From Bacteroidales bacterium (GTDB taxonomy: Bacteria; Bacteroidota; Bacteroidia; Bacteroidales; PUMT01), in the NCBI GenBank assembly GCA_007132365.1, contig SLOS01000226.1:1-25514 (forward strand): a DNA stretch of 25,514 nt. Direction: 5' to 3'. The stretch's first letter is position 1; the number at the start of each line of letters is the position of its first letter. Both the position numbers and the translations under genes were made by a program. Below, piece after piece: positions 8,696 to 16,746 of the stretch. The notes beneath the pieces are model-generated. The model had not been told where the DNA came from. It saw only the letters and a list, made by a program, of their open reading frames with translations, and made no database searches.

Positions 8696-9030
8696 TCTTT
8701 CCCTTTTTCCGGTTATCCCAAATGCAGCCTTCGATTTATAAAAACATACCTTTGGAAATCAAGAAGTAACAGGTTATTACTAAGTATACTTGCTGTATCG
8801 TATTACCGGTGTTCCTGCATGGTACCAATCTCAATATTTCAGCATTAAAACTATAACTTTCCGGATTTGAAATTAAATTATATATTTACGAAAATAATAC
8901 AGTCAGCAGGCTTTTAATGAGCCAACTCCGGAAACCTCGCAATTAAGGCTTGATGATCAAATAAACTATTAATTCATCAAATTTTAATAATTTGGCTACA
9001 TCTATTTTTAACTAAACTCTTGAAAATGCT
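8696..9030 (+). other. 335-bp non-coding gap with candidate promoter and structured leader
   Basis: No gene is seen. TATATTTA at 8881-8888 is a near-consensus -7 box and would give a leader of about 140 bases for the aminotransferase. Within that leader, GGCT (8919-8922) can pair with AGCC (8930-8933). TTGATGA (8950-8956) can pair perfectly with TCATCAA (8974-8980) around a 17-base loop. No known riboswitch class was recognised. Structure and promoter are both tentative. Confidence 0.35.
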
Positions 9031-10347
9031 ATGAATAATAAAACGTGGTCTTTAGAATCCTTTCAGGAATATTCAAGGAGGTATCTTGTTGGCGGTATCT
9101 CCTCAAATTTCAGGAATAACCCTTATACCTCCTTGCCGATGTATTTATCCGGAGCGGATGGAGCATATCTTACAGATATTTCTGGTAAAGAGTATCTGGA
9201 CTTTTTTATGGGCCATGGTGCCGTTTTGTTAGGGCATAACCGTAAAGAGGTTAAGGATGCAATTGTTAAAGCCTTGGACTACGGGTTTACGGCGGAGTTT
9301 GATGATTTACGAACTGCAGAACTGGCCAAACAGATTACTGAAATAATACCTGGTGCTGAAAGGGTCCGTTTTACCAACAGCGGAAGTGAGGCCACTTTGT
9401 TGGCTATGCGAATGGCACGTGGCATTAAAGGGCGGGAAAAAATTGTTCGTATTGACGGACATTTTCACGGAGTACATGACTATGTTTTATTTAATAATCT
9501 TGCCGGTCTTTCTGATAAAACCAACACCGGAGACCGGCAATCAGAAATTCATCTTTTTTCCAGCGGCATTCCCAAAGCAGTTATCGAATCCCAGATCATC
9601 ATTCCCTGGAACAACCTGAATGCTTTTGAAAGAATTGTAAAAAATCATGCACACGAAATTGCCGCTATTCTGATGAACCCGATTGATTACAATAACGGAT
9701 GCATTACAACCACAAGCGAATATTTACAAGGCATTGTCAGGATTGCACATAAAAATGACATTATTGTGATTTTTGATGAAATCCTCTCCGGATTCCGGAC
9801 CGGACTTTCCGGTGCGCAGGGATATTATGAGGTAACACCGGATATCACATTAATAGGTAAAGCGCTTAGCAATGGAGTGCCGCTCGCGGCAATAGTGGGG
9901 AAGGATGAATATATGTCCAAAATCATGGATAAAGATTTACCGGTTATTCATGGTGGAACTTTTTCCGGGAACCTTTTGGGAGTAAGTGCAGCCCTGGCTT
10001 CCCTCGAAATAATGAAAAAACCGGATTTCTACTCCGGTCTGTTTTCCGTGGCACACTATTTTTATGAGAACCTGCAGAAATTATTTGATGATTCGGATAT
10101 TCCAGCCATAGTACAGCACCTGGGTTCCAACTTTTTCATTTATTTTGGCACCAGGGAGCCGGTGACTGATTATCGGCAATTTGATTCCCTCAATTGGTCG
10201 ATGATGAAAAATTTTGTACATAATTGCATTAAGGAAGGCCTTTATTTTCATACGGATTTTACGGTCTCCGCTGCACATACAATGAAAGATATTGATGAAG
10301 CACTTGGCAAGATTGAAAAAATAATTAAATCCGGTGTTCTTCATTAG
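9031..10347 (+). CDS. class III pyridoxal-phosphate aminotransferase, glutamate-1-semialdehyde aminomutase-like
   Basis: The 438-residue protein has the class III fold signature. NSGSEATLLAMRMARG (116-131) is the phosphate-binding area. IFDEILSGFRTG carries the Asp-249 that contacts the cofactor ring, and Lys-277 in LIGKALSNG should form the Schiff base. The N-terminal region (GISSNFRNNPYTSLPMYLSG) and overall order resemble HemL. However, the lysine region lacks the usual HemL pattern GGGxPVGA, reading SNGVPLAAIVG instead. It is therefore more likely an aminotransferase or aminomutase on another amino acid. It is flanked by gaps of 335 and 190 bases and appears to be transcribed alone, so the context gives no substrate. 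Confidence 0.85.
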   Translation: MNNKTWSLESFQEYSRRYLVGGISSNFRNNPYTSLPMYLSGADGAYLTDISGKEYLDFFMGHGAVLLGHNRKEVKDAIVKALDYGFTAEFDDLRTAELAKQITEIIPGAERVRFTNSGSEATLLAMRMARGIKGREKIVRIDGHFHGVHDYVLFNNLAGLSDKTNTGDRQSEIHLFSSGIPKAVIESQIIIPWNNLNAFERIVKNHAHEIAAILMNPIDYNNGCITTTSEYLQGIVRIAHKNDIIVIFDEILSGFRTGLSGAQGYYEVTPDITLIGKALSNGVPLAAIVGKDEYMSKIMDKDLPVIHGGTFSGNLLGVSAALASLEIMKKPDFYSGLFSVAHYFYENLQKLFDDSDIPAIVQHLGSNFFIYFGTREPVTDYRQFDSLNWSMMKNFVHNCIKEGLYFHTDFTVSAAHTMKDIDEALGKIEKIIKSGVLH

Positions 10348-10510
10348 CCTGAGGTCACATTGCATTTAGTGTTCATTTGTTGTTGAAAAAAAATGCTGAA
10401 ATTGAGACTCTTTATTATGATTATGATGGTACATTTATTTTTTTATGTTAAATTGTCAGTGTCTTACCTTGCATTATCATTTTATCATTAAAAGCATCAT
10501 TTATATTTTG

Positions 10511-10518
10511 TAAGTTTG
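10511..10518 (+). promoter_or_regulatory. candidate -7 box for the TPR operon; helps set the start codon
   Basis: TAAGTTTG matches TAnnTTTG exactly. A transcript would start near 10523-10525, which is at or after the in-frame TTG at 10523. This favours the ATG at 10538 as the true start of the next gene, if the promoter is real. Confidence 0.5.
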
Positions 10519-10537
10519 CCGGTTGATTAAAGCTATC

Positions 10538-11950
10538 ATGAAAGAAGAAAAGGATCATTATTACAATAACAGTGAATTAATGGATCTGGTGAAGCGGTAC
10601 GAAGAAATGATATTAAACGGCACCAGTTACTATTTCGATGTGGATGATTTTGAGGAGATAATTGATCACTATCTTGACCTTGGCAGATTGGGACGGGCAT
10701 ACAATGTTGCCCGGCATGCCCTCATGCAACATCCGTCATCAACTTCAATTCAGCTCAAAAGTGCTGTGATACTGAATGAAAAATCACAGCCCCTTGAAGC
10801 ATTGAGGATTCTTAGGACCATAGAAAAAATAGAAATTTACAACCCTGAGGTTTACTATACAAAAGGGGTTGCATTTAACCTGCTGGGACAACTTAAAGAT
10901 GCTGTAAAGCAGTTCAATAAAGCCATTATACTAACTGATGAGGGAAAAGCCGACATGATTTTCAGTATTGCAATGGTATTTGAACATAAGAATAAGTTCA
11001 GGATAGCCTTGAAGTACCTTTTGCAGGCTTATGAAATTGAACCCTTTAACTTGTCCTACATTTACGATATTGCGTATTGTTATGAGAGAGTTGACAAACT
11101 GGATAAAGCTCTCGAGTTTTACAACAGGTTCCTGGATATTGATCCTTTTTCAGAAAATGTCTGGTATAATATTGGTGTTTTATACAACCGGCTGGAAGAT
11201 TATGATAAAGCCCTTGATGCCTATGAGTATGCAATCTCACTGGATGAGGAATATGCATCTGCATATTTTAACAAAGCCAATACACTTGCCAACAGAGGAG
11301 ATCACAGGGATGCCATAGCCGTTTATAAGGAGTTGCTATACCTTGAAGAAAATAACGAACAGGTTGTCTGTTATATAGGAGAGTGTTATGAGAAAATGGA
11401 GGAATGGGATAAAGCTCTCGAATATTACCGTAAAACCCTTGTTATTAATCCCGACTTTGCTGATGCCTGGCTTGGGTCAGGTATGGTAATGTACGCAAGG
11501 GGTTCTTATCGTGAAAGTCTCTATTGTGTTGAAAAGGCGCTGGGTTATTTTCCGGAGAATCCCGAATACCTGTATTCACTTGGCAATGTTTATCTGAAAC
11601 TTAAACGTCCCCACGATGCAATTGACGCCTACCGGAAGGCCGTTGGGTACGACCCCAGGGACTTTGATTCATGGATTAATCTTGCGGAAACCTATCTTGA
11701 TATCAGGGAAAATGAGAAGGCCATCCGGATCCTGGAAGAGGCTTCAGTTATAAATCCCGGAATAGCTGTTTTAAATTACCGGCTGGCAGCATACTACTTC
11801 ATGAATGGAGAAAAGGAAAAGGCAAACCATTTCCTGAGAATTGCCCTTGCACTGGATTTTGATCTGCATAATGATTTTTTTGCCTATTATCCCGCAGCTG
11901 AGAGACTTGCATCCGTAAGAAAGCTAATAGATGCCTACCGGAAAAAATGA
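10538..11950 (+). CDS. tetratricopeptide repeat protein
   Basis: The 470-residue protein is made almost entirely of 34-residue helical TPR units. Typical copies include NIGVLYNRLEDYDKALDAYE, CYEKMEEWDKALEYYRKTL and SLGNVYLKLKRPHDAIDAYR, with the W/Y-G/A-Y-A-P spacing of the family. At least eight or nine units are visible from about residue 95 onward. The N-terminal 60 residues are acidic (YFDVDDFEEIIDHYLDLG). No signal peptide or membrane segment is seen, so a cytoplasmic scaffold is likely. TPR domains bind partner proteins. The partner is unknown. It is 26 bases upstream of the phosphosulfolactate synthase-like gene and 3' of a candidate promoter, and so probably begins a three-gene operon. 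Confidence 0.88.
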   Translation: MKEEKDHYYNNSELMDLVKRYEEMILNGTSYYFDVDDFEEIIDHYLDLGRLGRAYNVARHALMQHPSSTSIQLKSAVILNEKSQPLEALRILRTIEKIEIYNPEVYYTKGVAFNLLGQLKDAVKQFNKAIILTDEGKADMIFSIAMVFEHKNKFRIALKYLLQAYEIEPFNLSYIYDIAYCYERVDKLDKALEFYNRFLDIDPFSENVWYNIGVLYNRLEDYDKALDAYEYAISLDEEYASAYFNKANTLANRGDHRDAIAVYKELLYLEENNEQVVCYIGECYEKMEEWDKALEYYRKTLVINPDFADAWLGSGMVMYARGSYRESLYCVEKALGYFPENPEYLYSLGNVYLKLKRPHDAIDAYRKAVGYDPRDFDSWINLAETYLDIRENEKAIRILEEASVINPGIAVLNYRLAAYYFMNGEKEKANHFLRIALALDFDLHNDFFAYYPAAERLASVRKLIDAYRKK

Positions 11951-11976
11951 TGGGATTAATTTAATTTTTTATTTAT

Positions 11977-12747
11977 ATGAACTTTCATATCCCTCACATT
12001 CCTAATAGGTTAAAGAAACCTAGAGAGAGTGGTATTACTATGATGATGGATAAGGGGCTCAGTGTGAAGGAGGCTGAGGAATTTGTTAAATCGTCTGGAG
12101 AGTTTACTGATTTTGTTAAGTTGGGCTTTGGTACTGCTTTAATTACCAGGGATCTGGATACAAAATTAAGAGTTTACCGTGAAGGGAACATCAGGCCATA
12201 TTTTGGAGGAACATTGTTTGAGATATTTTACTTACGAGGGATGTTCGATGAATTCAGGAAATTCATTTCCGGATATAACCTTGATCTGGTTGAGATATCA
12301 GACGGCACCGTGAGTATCGATCATGAAATAAAGCTTGAATTTATAAATATCCTTTCAAAGGATATGCAGGTATTGTCTGAGGTGGGGTCCAAAGTTTCCG
12401 GAGTAATAATCCCGGTAGAAAAGTGGGTAAGTATGATGAAAACTGAATTGCAGGCAGGTTCATGGAAGGTTATTGCAGAAGCAAGGGAGAGTGGCACTAT
12501 AGGTATATATAATGCAGATGGCTCTGCAAATATTGAGCTTGTTCGCGATATTACCGGTAATATTGACCACCATAATGTCATCTGGGAAGCACCATTAAAA
12601 AACCAGCAGGTGTACTTCATCAAAATGTTGGGAGCCAATGTGAACCTTGGAAATATTGCCCCTGGAGAGGTATTTGCTATGGAAGCACTGCGTCTTGGGC
12701 TCAGGGGTGATACTATTATGGATTTCATTCCGGAAAAGCCAGATTGA
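11977..12747 (+). CDS. phosphosulfolactate synthase-like protein (ComA family)
   Basis: The 256-residue protein matches the remembered pattern of archaeal ComA along its whole length: DKGLSVKEAEEF, DFVKLGFGTA, GGTLFE, LVEISDGTVSI, SEVGSKVSG, EARESGTIGIY, EAPLKNQQVYFIK, and the C-terminal VNLGNIAPGEVFAMEALRLG then LRGDT. ComA is a TIM-barrel enzyme that adds sulfite to phosphoenolpyruvate to give (R)-2-phospho-3-sulfolactate, the first step of coenzyme M synthesis in methanogens. Bacteroidota are not known to make coenzyme M, so the product here would have another use, such as sulfolactate or a sulfonate precursor. No comB or comC homologue is adjacent. The family call is firm. The physiological role is inference. 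Confidence 0.88.
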   Translation: MNFHIPHIPNRLKKPRESGITMMMDKGLSVKEAEEFVKSSGEFTDFVKLGFGTALITRDLDTKLRVYREGNIRPYFGGTLFEIFYLRGMFDEFRKFISGYNLDLVEISDGTVSIDHEIKLEFINILSKDMQVLSEVGSKVSGVIIPVEKWVSMMKTELQAGSWKVIAEARESGTIGIYNADGSANIELVRDITGNIDHHNVIWEAPLKNQQVYFIKMLGANVNLGNIAPGEVFAMEALRLGLRGDTIMDFIPEKPD

Positions 12748-12786
12748 AACTAGTACCAGATTATATATTTTCTTCCTGATCATATC

Positions 12787-13737
12787 ATGCACAAATATTT
12801 CAGGGAATACCTGATTCTTACGTTAAAAGGCTTTGCAATGGGGGCAGCAAATGTGATTCCCGGGGTATCCGGAGGTACCATTGCGCTAATCACCGGGGTT
12901 TTTGAAAAACTTATACACTCCCTCAGGTCGATCGATCATATTGCTCTATCCTTATTGTTTAAGGGGCGATTCAGAACCTTTTCATCACGAATAAATTTTT
13001 CGTTTCTCCTTGCGGTTTTTTCCGGTGCGGTACTTAGCGTTTTTTCGCTGGCAAGGCTTTTGGCCTATCTTTTCGATAATTTCCCTGTATTTATATGGGC
13101 TTATTTTTTTGGCCTGATTGCGGCATCAATATATTTTGTAGGAAGAGGCATCGAGAAATGGACATTTACAGTTTTTATTATGTTTGCTGCCGGAGCATTT
13201 CTTGCTGCCTGGATTTCTACCATGAGTCCGGCAGAGGGGAATGAAAATACTCTATATCTTGTTCTTTGTGGCATGGTCGCTGTATGCAGCATGATACTCC
13301 CCGGTCTTTCCGGCTCATTCATTTTGATATTGATGGGAAATTATGAGCTGGTAGCCATTGAGGCAATAAATGAATTGAGGATTGATGTTCTGGCTCCCGT
13401 ATTTATAGGGATAGTTGGGGGGCTCCTGATTTTTTCACATTTTCTTTCCTGGATCTTCAGGAATTTCAGGAACCATACTCTTTCGGTGCTTACCGGATTT
13501 ATTGCCGGATCACTTTTAATTTTATGGCCATGGAAAGACCCCGTATACAGGCTGGATGAATTTGGCAGGGTACTCACCAGGCCCGATGGCAGTCCGGTTA
13601 TACAGAATTATCAAAGATTCCTGCCAGATTCTTTATCCTCAGAAGTTATTATTGCCGTTGCGCTTATGATATCAGGGTATCTAACCATATGGTTGATTGA
13701 GAAAATAGCTGAAAAGAGGCCAAATACAGAAAAATAA
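12787..13737 (+). CDS. DUF368 family membrane protein, probable undecaprenyl-phosphate translocase (PopT type)
   Basis: The 316-residue, strongly hydrophobic protein has about eight membrane segments. The two family signatures are seen as an internal repeat: GAANVIPGVSGGTIALITG (19-37) and SMILPGLSGSFILILMGNYE (168-187). DUF368 proteins (PopT) were recently reported to return undecaprenyl phosphate to the cytoplasmic face of the membrane for reuse in peptidoglycan and surface polymer synthesis. The gene starts 39 bases after the ComA-like gene, in the same direction. It converges on nagB across 218 bases that hold a copy of an intergenic repeat. Confidence 0.87.
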   Translation: MHKYFREYLILTLKGFAMGAANVIPGVSGGTIALITGVFEKLIHSLRSIDHIALSLLFKGRFRTFSSRINFSFLLAVFSGAVLSVFSLARLLAYLFDNFPVFIWAYFFGLIAASIYFVGRGIEKWTFTVFIMFAAGAFLAAWISTMSPAEGNENTLYLVLCGMVAVCSMILPGLSGSFILILMGNYELVAIEAINELRIDVLAPVFIGIVGGLLIFSHFLSWIFRNFRNHTLSVLTGFIAGSLLILWPWKDPVYRLDEFGRVLTRPDGSPVIQNYQRFLPDSLSSEVIIAVALMISGYLTIWLIEKIAEKRPNTEK

Positions 13738-13858
13738 TACATACTTAAAGTTCTGTATTGATTAAACTTGAATGCAGTTGTTTTACCTTTAGCTTTAATT
13801 TTTTCAGGTACTATATGAGATTTAAATTACTGAACTAGGACCGGTTATTTTTCATGGA

Positions 13859-13928
13859 TTGAAAAGCAAAATATTCGGATCATAAATTAGTAATGCATTG
13901 CTAAACAGTTTGATAACTGTACCTTATA
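13859..13928 (+). repeat. relic copy of the right-end intergenic repeat (flank module)
   Basis: These 70 bases align without gaps to 25321-25390 at 52 of 70 positions. The longest shared blocks are TTGAAAA, TAAACAG, GATAACT and TTATA. Many differences are transitions. The hairpin that precedes the flank at the right end is not intact here. Only CATGGA is left just before TTGAAAA. The copy contains the inverted repeat ACAGTT-TGAT-AACTGT (13905-13920). It lies between the convergent stops of the DUF368 gene and nagB, where a gene promoter would be unexpected. Confidence 0.7.
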
Positions 13929-13955
13929 AGATTTAATTTGCAGGATGCCTGTTGC

Positions 13956-16283
13956 TTACAGGTTGACTCCTTCCATGGATTTTTCGAGTTCCCTTGCGGT
14001 TTTAAGAAATTCATCTACATTCATCTCTTTGAAATACAGCATTCCGTGCGTTGATCTTATTCGCGGACTTTGGTTCTGGTAGAAATAGTTCTTGCCAAGT
14101 AGCAGCTGAATGATCTTTAACTGATCAACCCATGTATTTTTTGTCAGTTCACTGAATTTACCATCATGCTGGTAACTTGGGAAAGATGCATCAACCTGGC
14201 TCAGATAGCAATTGGTGAATGAATCTTCAAGCACTGCCATTGCATTAAGCGAAACTGGTACTATCACATTTGCCTCAGCAGGATGAAACCGGTACCAGAC
14301 ATTCCTGTATCCCCATATTCGAAGGCTGGACAGGTCTGTTTCTTTTTGCCATAATCTTACTGCGTCTGCAATTGCCTGTAAAACTTTGTAGTGGGTGTCA
14401 GGCCCGCTTCCCTCAGGGTCAAAAGCAAGACTTATTACACTGGGGTTTATCTGTTTAAGCTTCTCGAGGATAGGCTTTACGTCTCTGTTCCTTTCCGGTT
14501 GGGCGGTAAAAACATCCCCGGTATAGAAACCAAGCCGGAGATGATGTACATTTTTAACCTGGATGCCAAAGTGAGCCCAGACAAGCTCTTCCTCAAACTC
14601 CCTTATCATTCCCTTGAGTGTCTGAATATCCGGGGGATTCTTCTCCCCGTCATAACTTCTCCTCAGGATAGCAAGTGTGTCATCAATTTGGTTTCTTAAA
14701 TCTTCTTTGTCTTTTAACTTATAGATAACAACTAATGCCCTTATTATCCTGTGGGCTAAACCTCTTCTTCTTTCAAACGGCTCTCCTGATGCAACCTTAT
14801 TGAGAAAGTGATATACATCCTTGTCCCATTTGAGACTGTAACCTATCTCAAAGAAGTCAGGATAATCAGCCATTTGAATCAAGCCATTGTTAAGGAAGCG
14901 TTTTGTGTCTTCAAGTGCGTCTCTTAGAAACTGATTGGTTACTGCAGTAAATCCGGAGGTGAGGACTGAGAAGAAGGCATGGTTGCTTTCATTCCTGAGA
15001 AGTCTGTGTATATGGGGAAGTATTCCAAGCATTATATCATCATGATGCGGGCCGGTATGATAATAAATCTGGTTGGTTTCATTTTCCATGCCCTTTTGCA
15101 TCTTTTGCAAAATAGAATCAATAACTGACTTTACTGTTGTTTCATCCAGATTGGGTATCAGACTGCAGTATTTATCTTTTTTCAAATCATTTATGGTAAG
15201 ATGGTGGCCGTACCTGTCCAGTTTACCGCATATATCAATAATTGCTTTTTCGGTTTTTTCATGGGTCCATTCACCTGTTTTATAGAATAATTCAATACTG
15301 TCCTCAAGCATTGAGGCAGCACCGGATGTTAGATAGAATCTTGAATTTTTCAGTTTATGAAGTGCGGTTGCAGGATAAATGTTTGAAATTTCTTTTTCCA
15401 GTGCGTCCTTAACTACCGGTGCTTTTGCTTCACCTGCTGCAAAGACAATGGCGACAGCCCTTGGGTTATATGTAATTGTCTGAAGTCCAATGGTTATCAC
15501 CAGGCGGTTTCTTGATATTTCGATTCCTCCAAGATCCCCGGCAGCAACAGCCTGGGTTTCAAAATTGGTAGCTGTCAGCCTGGTTGTTGAATGATGATCT
15601 GAGCCCCGTGTATTGAAAGCAATATGACCGTCAGGCCCTATGCCTCCGAGAAAAAACCCGATTCCACCCTTCTCCCGGATGGCTCTTTCGTATTTTGTGC
15701 ACCAGTTATCTATTGAAAATATTGCTTGCTGCTGAAGTGATTCAAATGCCGTCTTTGCCTCTCTGTATCTAAGGGACAGGTCGACATGATTGTCAGGGAA
15801 GACTTCAGAAAAATGTTTTCCTTCCGGCAAAGGTATTTGGTCGGAATTTATCAATAAGGCATTTTCAGGCTTTATCCCAAAGCCTTTTATATAGTATTCG
15901 TTTACGTAGTGATAGAAACTATTGTGCTGTGTTGATTTAATGGGATAGAATTCATCAATCTGCACAAAATGAAGATTGCTGAAATCAGGTCTTTTCCTTG
16001 CTGGAAGGCTGTATTTTTTTCGCAGTTCCTTAATCTGCCTGTCTTCCCAGTTATCAACGATTCGTTTTGTCCATTTAATGAAATATTCCGGTGTTTTTCC
16101 GGTTGGCAGACTGATAACTCCTCCGGGGTTTTCCGAAACCCACTCAATAAACCTGAGAGCAGTAAAAAGTCCGAGTTTCGGAAAGTTGTCCACAGTGATA
16201 TAAGGGATCCTGGTGGTTATTTTTTTACACCTGCACTGTTTAAAAAAAGATTTCTCAACTGGAGAAAAATTGATTTTTTCCAT
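13956..16283 (-). CDS. nagB: glucosamine-6-phosphate deaminase fused to an LmbE/PIG-L-like domain
   Basis: The protein has 775 residues, nearly three times a plain NagB. Residues about 35-340 are the deaminase/isomerase domain: SLPTGKTPEYF, the QIDEFYP segment (109-114) with the general-base Asp, and GGIGPDGHIAFN (213-224). Residues about 405-770 resemble LmbE/PIG-L deacetylases. The metal site reads PHHDDIMLG (412-420) in place of the usual HPDDE, so the His and both Asp are kept but Pro and Glu are changed. NagB converts glucosamine-6-phosphate to fructose-6-phosphate and ammonia. The long form is common in Bacteroidota. The role of the added domain is not settled. Residues 1-34 precede the recognisable fold. 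An inverted repeat GATCAC/GTGATC lies 32-56 bases before the start and could be an operator. Confidence 0.92.
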   Translation of the reverse strand: MEKINFSPVEKSFFKQCRCKKITTRIPYITVDNFPKLGLFTALRFIEWVSENPGGVISLPTGKTPEYFIKWTKRIVDNWEDRQIKELRKKYSLPARKRPDFSNLHFVQIDEFYPIKSTQHNSFYHYVNEYYIKGFGIKPENALLINSDQIPLPEGKHFSEVFPDNHVDLSLRYREAKTAFESLQQQAIFSIDNWCTKYERAIREKGGIGFFLGGIGPDGHIAFNTRGSDHHSTTRLTATNFETQAVAAGDLGGIEISRNRLVITIGLQTITYNPRAVAIVFAAGEAKAPVVKDALEKEISNIYPATALHKLKNSRFYLTSGAASMLEDSIELFYKTGEWTHEKTEKAIIDICGKLDRYGHHLTINDLKKDKYCSLIPNLDETTVKSVIDSILQKMQKGMENETNQIYYHTGPHHDDIMLGILPHIHRLLRNESNHAFFSVLTSGFTAVTNQFLRDALEDTKRFLNNGLIQMADYPDFFEIGYSLKWDKDVYHFLNKVASGEPFERRRGLAHRIIRALVVIYKLKDKEDLRNQIDDTLAILRRSYDGEKNPPDIQTLKGMIREFEEELVWAHFGIQVKNVHHLRLGFYTGDVFTAQPERNRDVKPILEKLKQINPSVISLAFDPEGSGPDTHYKVLQAIADAVRLWQKETDLSSLRIWGYRNVWYRFHPAEANVIVPVSLNAMAVLEDSFTNCYLSQVDASFPSYQHDGKFSELTKNTWVDQLKIIQLLLGKNYFYQNQSPRIRSTHGMLYFKEMNVDEFLKTARELEKSMEGVNL

Positions 16284-16391
16284 TATTTAAAAGTTTACAC
16301 ATTTTTTCAGAAAAGATCACTGATTTCTTAAATGTGATCAGCGATCGAAAATACAAATTTTTAAGGAGAATCGCATATATGTCTTAACATA

Positions 16392-16403
16392 TTACATATG
16401 TAA
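16392..16403. promoter_or_regulatory. palindrome TTACATATGTAA, candidate operator
   Basis: This is a perfect 12-bp palindrome. It shares its core with sites at 16638, 16661 and 17091. ATTAC-TGT-GTAAT at 16441-16453 is a looser relative. Candidate target of the adjacent XRE regulator, by proximity only. Confidence 0.4.
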
Positions 16404-16637
16404 CCAAATAATAATAGAAATTGACAGAAATGTTTTGTAAATTACTGTGTAATAATAAACGGATTATCAGTATTATATAAAATCTATTTAAAGTAATAAT
16501 TAAATATAATTTCATTATTTCGTTACATAAGTTAATTTATTGCCTGATTATTAAGTTTTAATTACTGCATATCAGTCGCATATTATATTAAAATGAATAT
16601 TTACTTTAATTAAAAAATTTAATAAACAATTAGTCAG

Positions 16638-16653
16638 AATTACATGTGTAATT
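16638..16653. promoter_or_regulatory. inverted repeat AATTACA-TG-TGTAATT, candidate operator
   Basis: The seven-base arms are perfect around a two-base centre. It lies just upstream of the candidate XRE promoter, about 50-60 bases before the likely transcript start. Confidence 0.45.
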
Positions 16654-16660
16654 TCAAGAA

Positions 16661-16675
16661 TGTTACATATGTTAA
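16661..16675. promoter_or_regulatory. palindromic site around ACATATGT at the -33 position of the XRE promoter
   Basis: ACATATGT (16665-16672) is a perfect palindrome in the context TGTTACATATGTTAA. With the -7 box at 16688-16695, this site covers the -33 region. A bound repressor would block the promoter, as in autoregulated XRE genes. Confidence 0.45.
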
Positions 16676-16687
16676 ATCAAATGTTTT

Positions 16688-16695
16688 TACATTTG
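16688..16695 (+). promoter_or_regulatory. candidate -7 box for the XRE regulator
   Basis: TACATTTG matches TAnnTTTG exactly and would give a leader of about 45 bases. Confidence 0.5.
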
Positions 16696-16746
16696 TATAT
16701 TGTTCGTGTATAAGAATAATTACAAATATTAAATATTTAGTATGCT

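Larger units (their letters stand above)
16284..16746. other. 463-bp AT-rich intergenic region with several palindromes
   Basis: No gene is seen between the divergent nagB and XRE genes. The stretch is very AT-rich. Near the nagB side, GATCAC (16315-16320) and GTGATC (16334-16339) form an inverted repeat. Around the middle and right side are palindromes built on ACATATGT or ACATGTGT, listed separately. They concentrate near the XRE promoter. Confidence 0.6.

Noticed and set aside
8722..8769. A 15-codon open frame in the gap after folD
   Set aside because: It is too short, has no start signal or homologue, and is expected by chance.
9031..10347. Naming the aminotransferase hemL
   Set aside because: The Schiff-base region differs from the HemL pattern and no other haem genes are near, so only the class III family is supported.
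13948..13962. Hairpin CCTGT-TGCTT-ACAGG at the nagB stop as a terminator
   Set aside because: The stem is only five pairs, overlaps the last codons, has an alternative pairing (CAGG-ATG-CCTG), and has no T run.
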